From NCBI GenBank assembly GCA_001774495.1, contig MFAE01000002.1, positions 1-42,371 of the forward strand: a stretch of DNA of 42,371 nt, in the 5' to 3' direction. The position numbers and the translations under genes are program-made. This stretch comes from Candidatus Campbellbacteria bacterium RIFOXYC2_FULL_35_25. GTDB taxonomy: Bacteria; Patescibacteriota; Minisyncoccia; Phycocordibacterales; UBA12079. Shown piece after piece: positions 23,757-30,775 of the stretch (the first letter of the stretch is position 1; each line of letters starts with the position of its first letter). The notes beneath the pieces are model-generated. The model was not told the origin of the DNA. It saw nothing but the letters and a program-made list of their open reading frames with translations, and did not search any database.

Positions 23757-23875
23757 TTTGCCCATTTTTACGTCATCTGCAAAAAATTTTCAATCACAAA
23801 ATTTTCACAATAGGATAACTATTGCTCAAATTTTGTTCAATCAAATTTTTCGCATCTAACCCAAAAATGAACAAA
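23757..23875. repeat. Long rod-forming inverted repeat after rpsJ
   Basis: The two halves pair over about 50 nt in several helices: TTTG, then CATTTTT with AAAAATG, then AAAAATTT, then ACAAAATTT with AAATTTTGT, then CAATAG with CTATTG at the tip. Internal loops carry the same bases (TCAATC) on both strands. It begins 6 nt after the rpsJ stop. No ORF. Confidence 0.75.
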
Positions 23876-23888
23876 TATTGAATTTTAG

Positions 23889-23948
23889 AAATCAGCGTGA
23901 AGTTTTTTAAAACTTTGTTTTAAAAAACTTCACGCTGATTTTGTTTTT
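23889..23948 (+). terminator. Strong terminator of tuf-rpsJ
   Basis: AAATCAGCGTGAAGTTTTTT and its complement form a stem of about 24 bp followed by TTGTTTTT. Confidence 0.93.
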
Positions 23949-23950
23949 AT

Positions 23951-23980
23951 AGTCTTTGCGAGCGATAGCGAAGCAATCCA
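23951..23980. repeat. Fragment resembling a dispersed bacterial repeat
   Basis: CTTTGCGAGCGATAGCGAAG followed by CAATCC is like a short palindromic element known from many bacterial genomes (GGATTGCTTCGC...CTCGCAAAG type). Only one copy is obvious here. Confidence 0.45.
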
Positions 23981-23997
23981 GAAGCAATCGAGAATCA

Positions 23998-24026
23998 TTG
24001 ACAAAGTTTGACTGTTTGTGTATGTT
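23998..24026 (+). promoter_or_regulatory. Promoter of the 205-residue cassette
   Basis: TTGACA, a 17-nt spacer and TATGTT; an alternative -35, TTGACT, lies at 24008. The leader contains a small hairpin before the GGGGAGG ribosome site. Confidence 0.55.
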
Positions 24027-24105
24027 TATTGTGTAATTAGTTCGTTTTTTATGAATAGTGGCAACATCCGTTTAGGATAGCCACACAACAGGGGAGGTTA
24101 GTACC

Positions 24106-24723
24106 ATGGGTACAAAAGCCGAAGAACAAGCAAAAAAATCCATTTTTTCTGTAGCAGTCGTTGCGGTTGAATTGGCAAAATTGTTTGAGAGAGCAGGGGC
24201 GAGTTTAGAGGAAATTGCCGATATCGCTCGAAGAGGAAATGAAGGATTTGCTCGGCAGTGTCTTGGTTTGTACCGTGGCACTCACGAGTTTGTTGAAATG
24301 TTCGACCCCACGACCTTAATCGACCGTAAAGGACTCTGGCTTTCCTCAAATTTTCAAAAAGACATTTTGTCGGTTGCAAAAAAGACGATAAGAGTTTCTT
24401 TGGAAACATCTTACTTTGATCTTGATAAACGAGAGGCAGACGTCGAGTTCAGGGGTCGTCTTGGTAAGAACCATGTTTTTACAGCCACAGAGTTTTGTCT
24501 TTGGCTCGACCAAAAAACTGCTCTTCAACCAAATGGAGAAGAAGGAGAGCTTTTAAAGAGAAATTTCTGTTACGTTTGCGGGGTTGATAATGAGGTCTTT
24601 GTTGTGCATGTTGATTGGTATGCCGGCGATCGGGAGTGGGTCGTGCGTGCTTATTCATTGGAGGGCGGTCCTGGGTCTTCTGGTAGTCGTGCCTTTTCTC
24701 GCAACAGTATCTTGGCAAAATAA
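24106..24723 (+). CDS. Hypothetical 205-residue protein in an SD cassette
   Basis: A soluble protein of mixed composition. The N-terminus is helical (EEQAKKSIFSVAVVAVELAK), and a beta-rich middle and end contain four cysteines, two of them close together (CYVCGVDNEVFVVHVDW). The family is not recognised. A GGGGAGGTT site precedes the ATG by 7 nt; promoter and terminator complete the unit. It lies between rpsJ and rplC, interrupting the S10-type gene order. Base composition looks less AT-rich than its ribosomal neighbours, and arrival by transfer is possible but not shown. Confidence 0.68.
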   Translation: MGTKAEEQAKKSIFSVAVVAVELAKLFERAGASLEEIADIARRGNEGFARQCLGLYRGTHEFVEMFDPTTLIDRKGLWLSSNFQKDILSVAKKTIRVSLETSYFDLDKREADVEFRGRLGKNHVFTATEFCLWLDQKTALQPNGEEGELLKRNFCYVCGVDNEVFVVHVDWYAGDREWVVRAYSLEGGPGSSGSRAFSRNSILAK

Positions 24724-24747
24724 TCCTTTTTGACCCTTTGTACCCTT

Positions 24748-24794
24748 ACCCCCTTGGAAGCTTTGACGAAAGTCGAGGTAACCAAGGGGTTTTG
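24748..24794 (+). terminator. Terminator of the 205-residue cassette
   Basis: CCCCTTGG pairs with CCAAGGGG, with a GAC-gaaa-GTC mini-hairpin in the loop, then TTTTG. Confidence 0.88.
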
Positions 24795-25021
24795 TTTTAA
24801 ATTTGTTCTTATTACTTACTACTTAATACCCGTCTACCACTGCGAGGCACAAGCGGGCAGGCTTATTACTAGAAATTTTAGTTCTACTAAAATTTTACTT
24901 GATTTTCTTTTCGATTTGTGTAGAATATAAGGATTATAAAAAAGGTTTGAGCCTTTTTTGTTTTTAAGGATTGATTCGGGGAATTCGAATTTAATTCGTA
25001 GTATTCGGATTATATAATTTT

Positions 25022-25639
25022 ATGAAATTTATTCTGGGAACAAAAGAACAAATGACGCAAGTCTTCAACAAAGAAGGTGTGGTTTTTCCTGTTACAATTA
25101 TAAGTGCAGGACCAATTACAGTAACCCAGATTAAAAACAAAGAAGGGGATGGTTACGAATCTATCCAAGTTGGCTACGGAGAAAAGAAAGAAAAAAATAT
25201 AAACAAACCTATGAAGGGACATTTGAAGGATTTGGGAAATTTTAGATATTTGAAAGAATTTTCTAATCCAGACAATACTCCTTTTGAAGTAAAAGTTGGT
25301 GACAAGATCGACGTTTCTTCTTTTAAAGAAGGGGAAGAAGTTGTTGTTTCATCAATCAGCAAAGGTAAGGGTTTCCAAGGTGTTGTGAAGAGACACAATT
25401 TCTCAGGAGGTCCTCGTTCACATGGGCAGAAACACAGCGAGAGAAAGCCAGGTTCAATCGGCTCCACAGGCCCTCAGAAGGTGTTTAAGGGAACAAGGAT
25501 GGCTGGAAGGATGGGAAGTGACAGGGTGACTGTTAAAAATCTTGAAATCGTTCAAATTGATAAAGAGAATAACCGAATATTAATAAAAGGAGCAATTTCT
25601 GGAAGACGAGGAACTTTAGTAGAAATAGTATCTACATAG
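25022..25639 (+). CDS. rplC: 50S ribosomal protein uL3 (RplC)
   Basis: Large-subunit assembly initiator. 205 residues with the L3 signature: FSGGPRSHGQKHSERKPGSIG, then RMAGRMGSDRVTVKNLEI. The start MKFILGTKEQMTQVFNKEG is typical. It heads the rplC-rplD-rplW-rplB segment. A TTATAT/TATAAT region lies 3-6 nt before the ATG, so the message is probably leaderless. Confidence 0.97.
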   Translation: MKFILGTKEQMTQVFNKEGVVFPVTIISAGPITVTQIKNKEGDGYESIQVGYGEKKEKNINKPMKGHLKDLGNFRYLKEFSNPDNTPFEVKVGDKIDVSSFKEGEEVVVSSISKGKGFQGVVKRHNFSGGPRSHGQKHSERKPGSIGSTGPQKVFKGTRMAGRMGSDRVTVKNLEIVQIDKENNRILIKGAISGRRGTLVEIVST

Positions 25640-25746
25640 TTTACAGATGACAGTTTACAGTTTACAGAGCAAATTTTGGCTAAAGCTAAAATTTTCCAGA
25701 AAGAAAAACTGTAAACTGTAAACTGTAAACTGTAAACTTAAAAATT
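25637..25746. repeat. Fullest two-armed intergenic repeat (rplC-rplD)
   Basis: The left arm is AGTTTACAG, ATGACAGTTTACAG and TTTACAG. The centre is AAATTTTGGCT-aa-AGCTAAAATTT. The right arm is four tandem CTGTAAA units plus CTTAAAAATT, ending at the rplD ATG. The left arm is the reverse complement of the right, so the whole spacer folds back on itself. This copy shows the family layout best. Confidence 0.9.
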
Positions 25747-26523
25747 ATGAAAACAGATATCTACAATCAAAACGGAAAAAAAACAGGTGAAATTTCATTA
25801 CCAGAGTCTGTTTTTGGTGTTGCTTTTAATAATGATTTGGTTCACCAGGTGGTGGTTTCTATGATGTCCAATAAGAGAGCCCCTATTTCTCATACAAAAG
25901 ACAGGGGAGAAGTTAGCGGAGGAGGTATAAAGCCATGGAGACAAAAAGGAACAGGACGAGCAAGACATGGTTCTAGCCGTTCACCGATTTGGCGTGGTGG
26001 AGGTGTAACTTTTGGCCCAACAAACGAAAAGAATTACAGTAGAAAAATAAACAAGAAAACAAACACAAAGGCTCTTTACACCGTTTTGTCACAGAAGTAC
26101 AGAGACGGAGAAATTCTTTTTGTGGATAATTTTGAATTAAAAGAACCTAAATCAAAAGATGCAAGAAATATTGTTTCTGATTTGAGCAACGTAAAAGGTT
26201 TTGAAGGGATGCTTTCCAAGAGAAAAAATTCACTACACATTGCTTTGGGAGACAAAGACAAGAACGTAGAAAAAAGTTTTAATAACTTTGGGAATATTCA
26301 AATTGGTGAAGTAAGAAATTTAAATATTTTAAATATTTTAAATTATAAATATTTGGTTATTTCTAATCCAGATAAAAGTATTGAATTCTTGACTGGTAAA
26401 AAAGGCGTTGAAAAAAACAAAGAAACAAAAACAGTTAAGAAAGTAGAAAAAAAAGAAGTAGTAAAAGAGGTAGAAGCAAAAGTTAAAGAAACAAAAGCTA
26501 AAAAAACAACAGTTAAAAAATAA
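25747..26523 (+). CDS. rplD: 50S ribosomal protein uL4 (RplD) with a lysine-rich tail
   Basis: Exit-tunnel protein. The L4 core covers about residues 1-215, including the tunnel loop GGGIKPWRQKGTGRARHGSSRSP and GPTNEKNYSRKINKK. The 258 residues exceed the usual 200-210. The extra C-terminal 45 or so residues are low-complexity K/E/V/T (KKVEKKEVVKEVEAKVKETK), likely disordered or helical. rplW follows after a repeat spacer. Confidence 0.96.
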   Translation: MKTDIYNQNGKKTGEISLPESVFGVAFNNDLVHQVVVSMMSNKRAPISHTKDRGEVSGGGIKPWRQKGTGRARHGSSRSPIWRGGGVTFGPTNEKNYSRKINKKTNTKALYTVLSQKYRDGEILFVDNFELKEPKSKDARNIVSDLSNVKGFEGMLSKRKNSLHIALGDKDKNVEKSFNNFGNIQIGEVRNLNILNILNYKYLVISNPDKSIEFLTGKKGVEKNKETKTVKKVEKKEVVKEVEAKVKETKAKKTTVKK

Positions 26524-26589
26524 AGGTGATGTAAAAAAATTTGCGAAGCAAAATTTTTACTAAAAACTATCAACTATCAACTAAAAACT
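26524..26589. repeat. Hairpin plus right arm between rplD and rplW
   Basis: AAAAATTTGC-gaa-GCAAAATTTTT, then ACTAAAAACTATCAACTATC and AACTAAAAACT, which runs directly into the rplW ATG. Confidence 0.85.
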
Positions 26590-26898
26590 ATGAAAAACGT
26601 TTCAGATATAAAAAATAATATAGGTAAATCAGAAGGAGTAATTTTGAATCCGAGAATTACAGAAAAGTCTTCAGATAAAACTGCTGAAAATGTTTATGTT
26701 TTTGATGTTTCTCTTAGGGCAAATAAGGTACAAATAAAAGAAGCAATAAAAAATATCTATAAAGTTGAACCTAGAAAAATTAATGTTAGTAAAGTAGTAG
26801 CAAAGAACGTTTTCTCAAGAGGGAGAAAAGGGGTTAAGACAGGAGGAAAAAAGGCTTTTGTTTTCTTGAAGAAAGGAGACAAGATAGACATAATTTAA
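26590..26898 (+). CDS. rplW: 50S ribosomal protein uL23 (RplW)
   Basis: Docking site at the tunnel exit for nascent-chain factors. 102 residues with the family start LNPRITEKSSDKTAENVYVFDVSLRANKVQIKEAI and the strand IYKVEPRKINVSKV, ending KKAFVFLKKGDKIDII. It lies between rplD and rplB, as usual in the S10 cluster. Confidence 0.96.
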   Translation: MKNVSDIKNNIGKSEGVILNPRITEKSSDKTAENVYVFDVSLRANKVQIKEAIKNIYKVEPRKINVSKVVAKNVFSRGRKGVKTGGKKAFVFLKKGDKIDII

Positions 26899-26992
26899 GC
26901 TAACAGATTACAGCTGACAGCTGACAGCAAAAAATTTGCGAAGCAAATTTTTAAAAAGGCTGTAAACTGTAAACTGTGAGCTGTAAGCTTCA
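26899..26992. repeat. Two-armed intergenic repeat between rplW and rplB
   Basis: The left arm has AACAGATTACAG and CTGACAG units, the centre is AAAAATTTGC-gaa-GCAAATTTTT, and the right arm is GCTGTAAACTGTAAACTGTG and AGCTGTAAGCT. Unlike other copies, about 60 nt remain before the rplB start. Confidence 0.88.
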
Positions 26993-27053
26993 TTAATAAT
27001 TAAAGTTCGCAATAGCTGATAATTATTGCAGGCCGTAGAGCCGATATAAAAAC

Positions 27054-27896
27054 ATGAAGATAAATAAACCAACAACACCATCAAGAAGACACATGACCGG
27101 TATAAATTACCGAGATTTTTTGACAGCTTCTGAACCACATAAAGCTCTTACGAAAGGTGGAAAGAGGGGGGTAGGAAGAAACGCTTTCGGAAGAATCACA
27201 ACAAGACACAAAGGAGGAGGTCATAAGAGAAAATATCGTCAAATTGATTTTAAATATAATAAATTTAATATTCCAGCAAAGGTAGAAACTGTTGAGTATG
27301 ATCCATACAGATCAGGTTTTATTGCTTTGGTATGTTACGAGGACGGAGAAAGAAGATATGTTTTAGCTCCAAAATCTGTGAAGGTTGGAGACAAGATGAT
27401 TGTTTCAGAAAAGGCAGAATTGAAAGCTGGAAACAGAGTAATGCTAAAAAATGCTCCCGTTGGTACTTATGTTTACAATGTTGAGATAAAACCGTTGGGT
27501 GGAGCAAAGATTGCAAGGTCAGCTGGAAATTATGCAGAAGTAATTGCTCATGACTCTGGATACATGCACCTAAAGATGCCTTCATCAGAAATTAGAAAAG
27601 TTTTAGATACTTGTTGGGCTTCTATTGGAGAAGTTTCAAATGATGAACATAAATTGGTTGTTATTGGAAAAGCCGGAAGATCTCGATGGATGGGAATAAG
27701 GCCAACCGTTAGAGGTAGTGCCATGAACCCAGTTGACCACCCTTATGGAGGCGGAGAAGGAAAGTCAGGACGAGGTTTGAGAAGAGCCAAGACAAAGTGG
27801 GGCAAGCCATCAGGAAAGGGTCAAAAGACAAGAACACCGAAGAAATATTCAAATCAACTTGTTGTTAGAAGGAGAAAGGTTGGTAAGAAGCGATAA
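27054..27896 (+). CDS. rplB: 50S ribosomal protein uL2 (RplB)
   Basis: Peptidyl-transferase-region protein of 280 residues. The GGGHKRKYRQIDFK block, the SH3-like middle (GNRMLKNAPVGT-type, here RVMLKNAPVGTYVYNVE) and the C-terminal VRGSAMNPVDHPYGGGEGKSG with the conserved histidine are present. It is the last gene of this segment: a terminator follows, and rpsS-rplV-rpsC-rplP do not continue here. Confidence 0.98.
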   Translation: MKINKPTTPSRRHMTGINYRDFLTASEPHKALTKGGKRGVGRNAFGRITTRHKGGGHKRKYRQIDFKYNKFNIPAKVETVEYDPYRSGFIALVCYEDGERRYVLAPKSVKVGDKMIVSEKAELKAGNRVMLKNAPVGTYVYNVEIKPLGGAKIARSAGNYAEVIAHDSGYMHLKMPSSEIRKVLDTCWASIGEVSNDEHKLVVIGKAGRSRWMGIRPTVRGSAMNPVDHPYGGGEGKSGRGLRRAKTKWGKPSGKGQKTRTPKKYSNQLVVRRRKVGKKR

Positions 27897-27930
27897 TTAT
27901 TTTAATTCAAAGTTTGAAATTATTTAAACA

Positions 27931-27963
27931 AAAAAACAATGGTTAAGGCCATTGTTTTTTTTT
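27931..27963 (+). terminator. Terminator after rplB
   Basis: AAAAAAACAATGG-ttaagg-CCATTGTTTTTTTTT. Confidence 0.92.
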
Positions 27964-27977
27964 GTGTTTTTAAACTA

Positions 27978-28006
27978 TTGACACTATTAAATAAGTAGCA
28001 TATAAT
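27978..28006 (+). promoter_or_regulatory. Consensus sigma-70-type promoter
   Basis: TTGACA, exactly 17 nt, then TATAAT: the only perfect consensus promoter noticed in the window. It drives the structured region at 28013-28198 and no plausible gene. Confidence 0.88.
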
Positions 28007-28012
28007 GTAAGT

Positions 28013-28198
28013 AAGAAAGAGAGTTGATTGTAACTTTTTGGTGAAGTTTTCCAAATCACTCCCCGTTCGCGCCCGGCGGAACCGGCTGTGGATGAAAGCT
28101 CCACGTAAGAGGGGTGGTAGGCTGAGTTCTTATAGCCGAACCACGTATCTAGAGAGTGATGCTGTGAGAAACCCCGTCGATTGGATGACGGGGTTTTC
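28013..28198 (+). ncRNA. Candidate structured non-coding RNA of about 185 nt
   Basis: A transcript from the consensus promoter would fold as a closed multi-branch structure. P1 is ATCACTC (28055-28061) with GAGTGAT (28154-28160). P2 is CCCC with GGGG (28111-28114), enclosing hairpins CCGG-cggaa-CCGG and GTGGA-tgaaagc-TCCAC. P3 is GTGGT-a-GGCT with AGCC-ga-ACCAC. It ends in a terminator hairpin. The region is clearly more GC-rich than its surroundings, as structured RNAs in AT-rich genomes are. It does not match tmRNA, RNase P, SRP or 6S sequence that I can recall. A 67-codon frame through it, starting at a GTG, has no SD and crosses the terminator. Confidence 0.65.
28169..28198 (+). terminator. 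Terminator of the candidate RNA
   Basis: AAACCCCGTC pairs with GACGGGGTTTT around an 8-nt loop. Confidence 0.88.
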
Positions 28199-28238
28199 GC
28201 GTCTATCAGGAATCGTTTTTGCTACTAGGCTTAATAAT

Positions 28239-28247
28239 TGATATTAT
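28239..28247 (+). promoter_or_regulatory. Extended -10 box
   Basis: TGATATTAT ends 6 nt before the ATG at 28254, suggesting a leaderless message. Confidence 0.5.
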
Positions 28248-28253
28248 ATTACC

Positions 28254-29258
28254 ATGGTACAAAAAGTTCCTCCTAAAAATATAAAAGATATTGAGTTATC
28301 TCCTAAATCAATGACTATTGGCCTGTTGTCTTTGTTGGGTTTAGTCACTATATTTTTTAGTTTTTCTAGTTATATAAAATACAAAGAAAGAACAACTTTA
28401 AATAATGAGCAAGTCCAAACCTTACTTTCAAATTACGAAAAAAATCTTGAAGACCTTCAAAAAGAAGTTAATTCTTTAAGATTGGAAAGTGAGGGTGAGG
28501 TTTATGAAATAAAGAGAAAGTTAGCCGAAGAGGAAACTGTTAGAAAAGCGATTGAGCAAGAAAAACAATTTCAGGAAAAAATTTCTCAAGAAAAAATTAA
28601 TAATTTGGAAGCACGGCTTTCAGAAACCAGTTTGTCTCAGGACCTGACCTCTATAATAAAGCAATGGGAACCACTTATTGTTTATATAGCTTGTGACTCT
28701 AAATTAGCCAATTCTAATACTCACTATGATACTAGTGGTTCAGGCATAATGCTGAAATTCGAAGGAGAAGATGTAAAGGTTTTAACAAATAGGCATGTTT
28801 TACAAAGTCCCGATTCTTATAATTTAAGATTTTGTAGTATTGAGTTGCCCGATGGTAATTCAGAATATTCTGTTGGCATTGGAGATATTGAAGTCTCTGT
28901 TTCTGAGTATGATTGGGGAACTCTAAGTATAAAAAATCCTGATGTTTATACTTCGAAACTAACATCAACTTTGCCAAAATTTTGTGAGCAAAGGCCGTCT
29001 TTAGGAGACGAAATAGTCGTACTAGGCTTCCCTGGTATTGGGTCTACGGATAGCGTCACTGCTACCGACGGCATAATTGCAGGTTTTGATGGAAATTATT
29101 TTATAACTTCAGCAAAAGTAGACCAAGGCAATTCTGGCGGCGCTGCGATTTTAACAAAAAATAATTGTTTATTAGGGATTCCGACATTTGCTTCCTTGGG
29201 ACAAGTAGAGTCTCTGGCTAGAATTTTAGATATTTGGACTGTAATTGTTAAAAAATAA
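28254..29258 (+). CDS. Membrane-anchored trypsin-like serine protease
   Basis: 334 residues. There is one membrane segment (about 20-41), a long coiled-coil stalk (about 46-125, heptad-rich in E, K and L), then a trypsin-like domain. The catalytic triad is visible as H181 (LTNRHVL), D220 (SEYDWG) and S294 (VDQGNSGGAAI). There is no PDZ domain, so it is V8/S1C-like rather than a full DegP/HtrA. The protease would act on the outer side of the membrane; the substrate is unknown. It is monocistronic. Confidence 0.85.
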   Translation: MVQKVPPKNIKDIELSPKSMTIGLLSLLGLVTIFFSFSSYIKYKERTTLNNEQVQTLLSNYEKNLEDLQKEVNSLRLESEGEVYEIKRKLAEEETVRKAIEQEKQFQEKISQEKINNLEARLSETSLSQDLTSIIKQWEPLIVYIACDSKLANSNTHYDTSGSGIMLKFEGEDVKVLTNRHVLQSPDSYNLRFCSIELPDGNSEYSVGIGDIEVSVSEYDWGTLSIKNPDVYTSKLTSTLPKFCEQRPSLGDEIVVLGFPGIGSTDSVTATDGIIAGFDGNYFITSAKVDQGNSGGAAILTKNNCLLGIPTFASLGQVESLARILDIWTVIVKK

Positions 29259-29267
29259 GGCAAAAAT

Positions 29268-29296
29268 TTGACTTGTATATATTTAAAATGTTATCT
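29268..29296 (+). promoter_or_regulatory. Promoter of the beta-rich exported protein
   Basis: TTGACT, a 17-nt spacer and TTATCT. An AAAGGAGG ribosome site follows about 45 nt later, before the ATG at 29350. Confidence 0.65.
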
Positions 29297-29349
29297 TCAC
29301 GTAAGAAGCTTAATTCAGTTCTTTTTAACTAAGGAGAAAGGAGGCCCTT

Positions 29350-30036
29350 ATGAAGATAAAAATTTTTTGTTCCGTGTCGTTTATTGTTTTTTTCTTATGG
29401 ACAGGAAACATTTGGGCCTTTGAAAAATTGGAAATTTCTAGAGGCGTAGAATGGAAAGCTTTCGTTCACAGCAATCTTGTTTTAGGAGAAACTGAAGCGA
29501 ACAAAAACCCCCGTTATTTTAATGGCATGCGGGTTAAGCCTAAGTCTGTTTCCGGGGCTTATGTTTACGGCACTCAGCTTGAGTGGAATAAGTCTGACTG
29601 GGAAATAAATTTTGATTTGAAAGGCAAGTTAGAGTTGGCTCTTAATAAGATTGGGAATTTAGAATTTTCGACACAAGTCAAAAGAGGAGGGGAGTTTGGT
29701 TATCTATCCGTTGATACACAATGGTCAGAAGATCTTTTTCGGGTAGGTTTTAATTTTGAGCAAAAAAATTCTAGAACAACTCTAAAAAATGTTTTTTATT
29801 ACGTAGACAATGGTGTTTTTGGAGGAAATTTGTTTGTCGGGTATCTCCCTTCAAAATGGGTAGAATTTCACGCCCAGATTAGTGGGGAGAAAAATGTTCA
29901 AGAGTCGTTTAAAGCAGTTTGGGTGAATGGTTTAACCTTTTCATTCCCTCGGCAGATGAGTCTTTCGTTCGATTATGAAATCCACGAAAATCAGGAGGCT
30001 GATGCAATACAGGTTTGCTGGAAGTTCCTTTTTTGA
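29350..30036 (+). CDS. Exported beta-strand-rich protein, possibly barrel-like
   Basis: 228 residues with a clear signal peptide (basic start, hydrophobic core, cleavage expected after NIWA at about 23). The mature part is dominated by short amphipathic strands with alternating polar and hydrophobic residues, such as WEINFDLKGKLELAL, FRVGFNFEQKN, GNLFVGYLPSKWVEFHAQIS and MSLSFDYEIHEN. It ends in an aromatic residue (WKFLF), like many outer-membrane barrels. Family not recognised. Patescibacteria are thought to have no typical outer membrane, so a barrel would be unexpected. It has a strong SD, its own promoter and terminator, and a TGA stop, so it is cassette-type. Confidence 0.65.
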   Translation: MKIKIFCSVSFIVFFLWTGNIWAFEKLEISRGVEWKAFVHSNLVLGETEANKNPRYFNGMRVKPKSVSGAYVYGTQLEWNKSDWEINFDLKGKLELALNKIGNLEFSTQVKRGGEFGYLSVDTQWSEDLFRVGFNFEQKNSRTTLKNVFYYVDNGVFGGNLFVGYLPSKWVEFHAQISGEKNVQESFKAVWVNGLTFSFPRQMSLSFDYEIHENQEADAIQVCWKFLF

Positions 30037-30056
30037 TTATTCTTCTTAGATTTTTG

Positions 30057-30101
30057 GGAGGTCGGAAGTTCAGCTTATGGCTGAACCTCCGACCTTTTTT
30101 C
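30057..30101 (+). terminator. Terminator of the beta-rich protein gene
   Basis: AGGTCGGAAGTTCAGC pairs with GCTGAACCTCCGACCT, followed by TTTTTT. Confidence 0.92.
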
Positions 30102-30209
30102 TATATTTTGATAGCATATATTAATGAAAAGTTGCTAGTCGGGGGTATTTTCCTTAGGCTTGAAAAATGTATCCGAATTACTGAATGTTAAATGATAGGG
30201 AAATGACTA

Positions 30210-30258
30210 GACAAGAAAGGAGTTATGATGTGGACTATCTTGCTTAAGTAGTATATAT
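30210..30258 (+). other. Possible decayed cassette or leader peptide
   Basis: An AAAGGAG ribosome site is followed by ATGATGTGGACTATC... and a stop after eight codons (MMWTILLK, then TAG). The surrounding 30102-30280 stretch shows no longer ORF. It could be the remnant of an SD cassette or a short leader peptide. Confidence 0.3.
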
Positions 30259-30278
30259 CTAGCAAAGTTTAACAATTT

Positions 30279-30287
30279 TGATATAAT
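30279..30287 (+). promoter_or_regulatory. Extended -10 box upstream of a repeat-containing leader
   Basis: TGATATAAT, about 120 nt before the ATG at 30409; the transcript would include the repeat at 30305-30370. Confidence 0.5.
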
Positions 30288-30304
30288 ATAGATTATTATT
30301 AACA

Positions 30305-30385
30305 AAAGTTTTTAGATAGCAGTTTTTAGTTTTTAGAGATAGTGAAAACTTTGCTTTACAAATTTTCACTTACTACTCGATATTA
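30305..30385. repeat. Intergenic repeat with hairpin
   Basis: Left-arm units AGTTTTTAG (30305-30336) are followed by AGTGAAAA...TTTTCACT (about 30340-30370) and a degenerate ACTACT right arm. Confidence 0.65.
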
Positions 30386-30408
30386 GATGTTTGCTACTTA
30401 TTTATATT

Positions 30409-30618
30409 ATGAACAATACAGTAAAATGGGTAATAGGAGTAATTGTTGTTGCAGCAATAGTTTGGTTTGGTTTCATGAACAAATCAGAAGTTAAAGAAGA
30501 AGCAATAACAGAAGACACAACAACAGAAGAGGTTATGGATGTTGAAGTGAATATAGACGTTGTAGATCCAGGAGTTTCTGCAGATACAGAAGTTCCTACT
30601 GAAGAAGTAGCTCAATAA
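30409..30618 (+). CDS. Small single-pass membrane protein with acidic tail
   Basis: 69 residues from this ATG: a membrane segment (VKWVIGVIVVAAIVWFGFM, about 5-23), then a strongly acidic tail rich in E, T, V and D (KSEVKEEAITEDTTTEEVMD). The frame is open from a TTG at 30391, but the ATG fits better. Family not recognised; similar anchored acidic peptides are common in Patescibacteria. A terminator follows. Confidence 0.65.
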   Translation: MNNTVKWVIGVIVVAAIVWFGFMNKSEVKEEAITEDTTTEEVMDVEVNIDVVDPGVSADTEVPTEEVAQ

Positions 30619-30641
30619 TAAATTTATTATTGATATAAAAT

Positions 30642-30671
30642 AAAAAACTACCTGTACAGGTAGTTTTTTAT
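30642..30671 (+). terminator. Rho-independent terminator
   Basis: AAAAAACTACCTGTACAGGTAGTTTTTT, a near-perfect palindrome with a T-run. Confidence 0.92.
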
Positions 30672-30775
30672 TTTATATTGCTATCTTAGAATTTTTTATT
30701 ATATTTTGATATTATAATAGTATCCTATTTTAGGTACTTTCAGCTTTATAAATTTTTAACTTTTTACTAATTTTT

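Noticed and set aside
25637-25746. Tandem CTGTAAA arms as a CRISPR-like array
   Set aside because: The units are 7-9 nt, have no unique spacers, and appear as inverted arms around a hairpin.
28038-28241. A 67-codon ORF after rplB
   Set aside because: It starts with GTG without an SD and runs through the terminator hairpin. Its composition (R, S, W-rich) looks like translated structured RNA, so the region is treated as an RNA candidate.
30210-30258. MMWTILLK as a real gene
   Set aside because: Eight codons after an SD are too few to support; it is listed only as a possible decayed cassette or leader.
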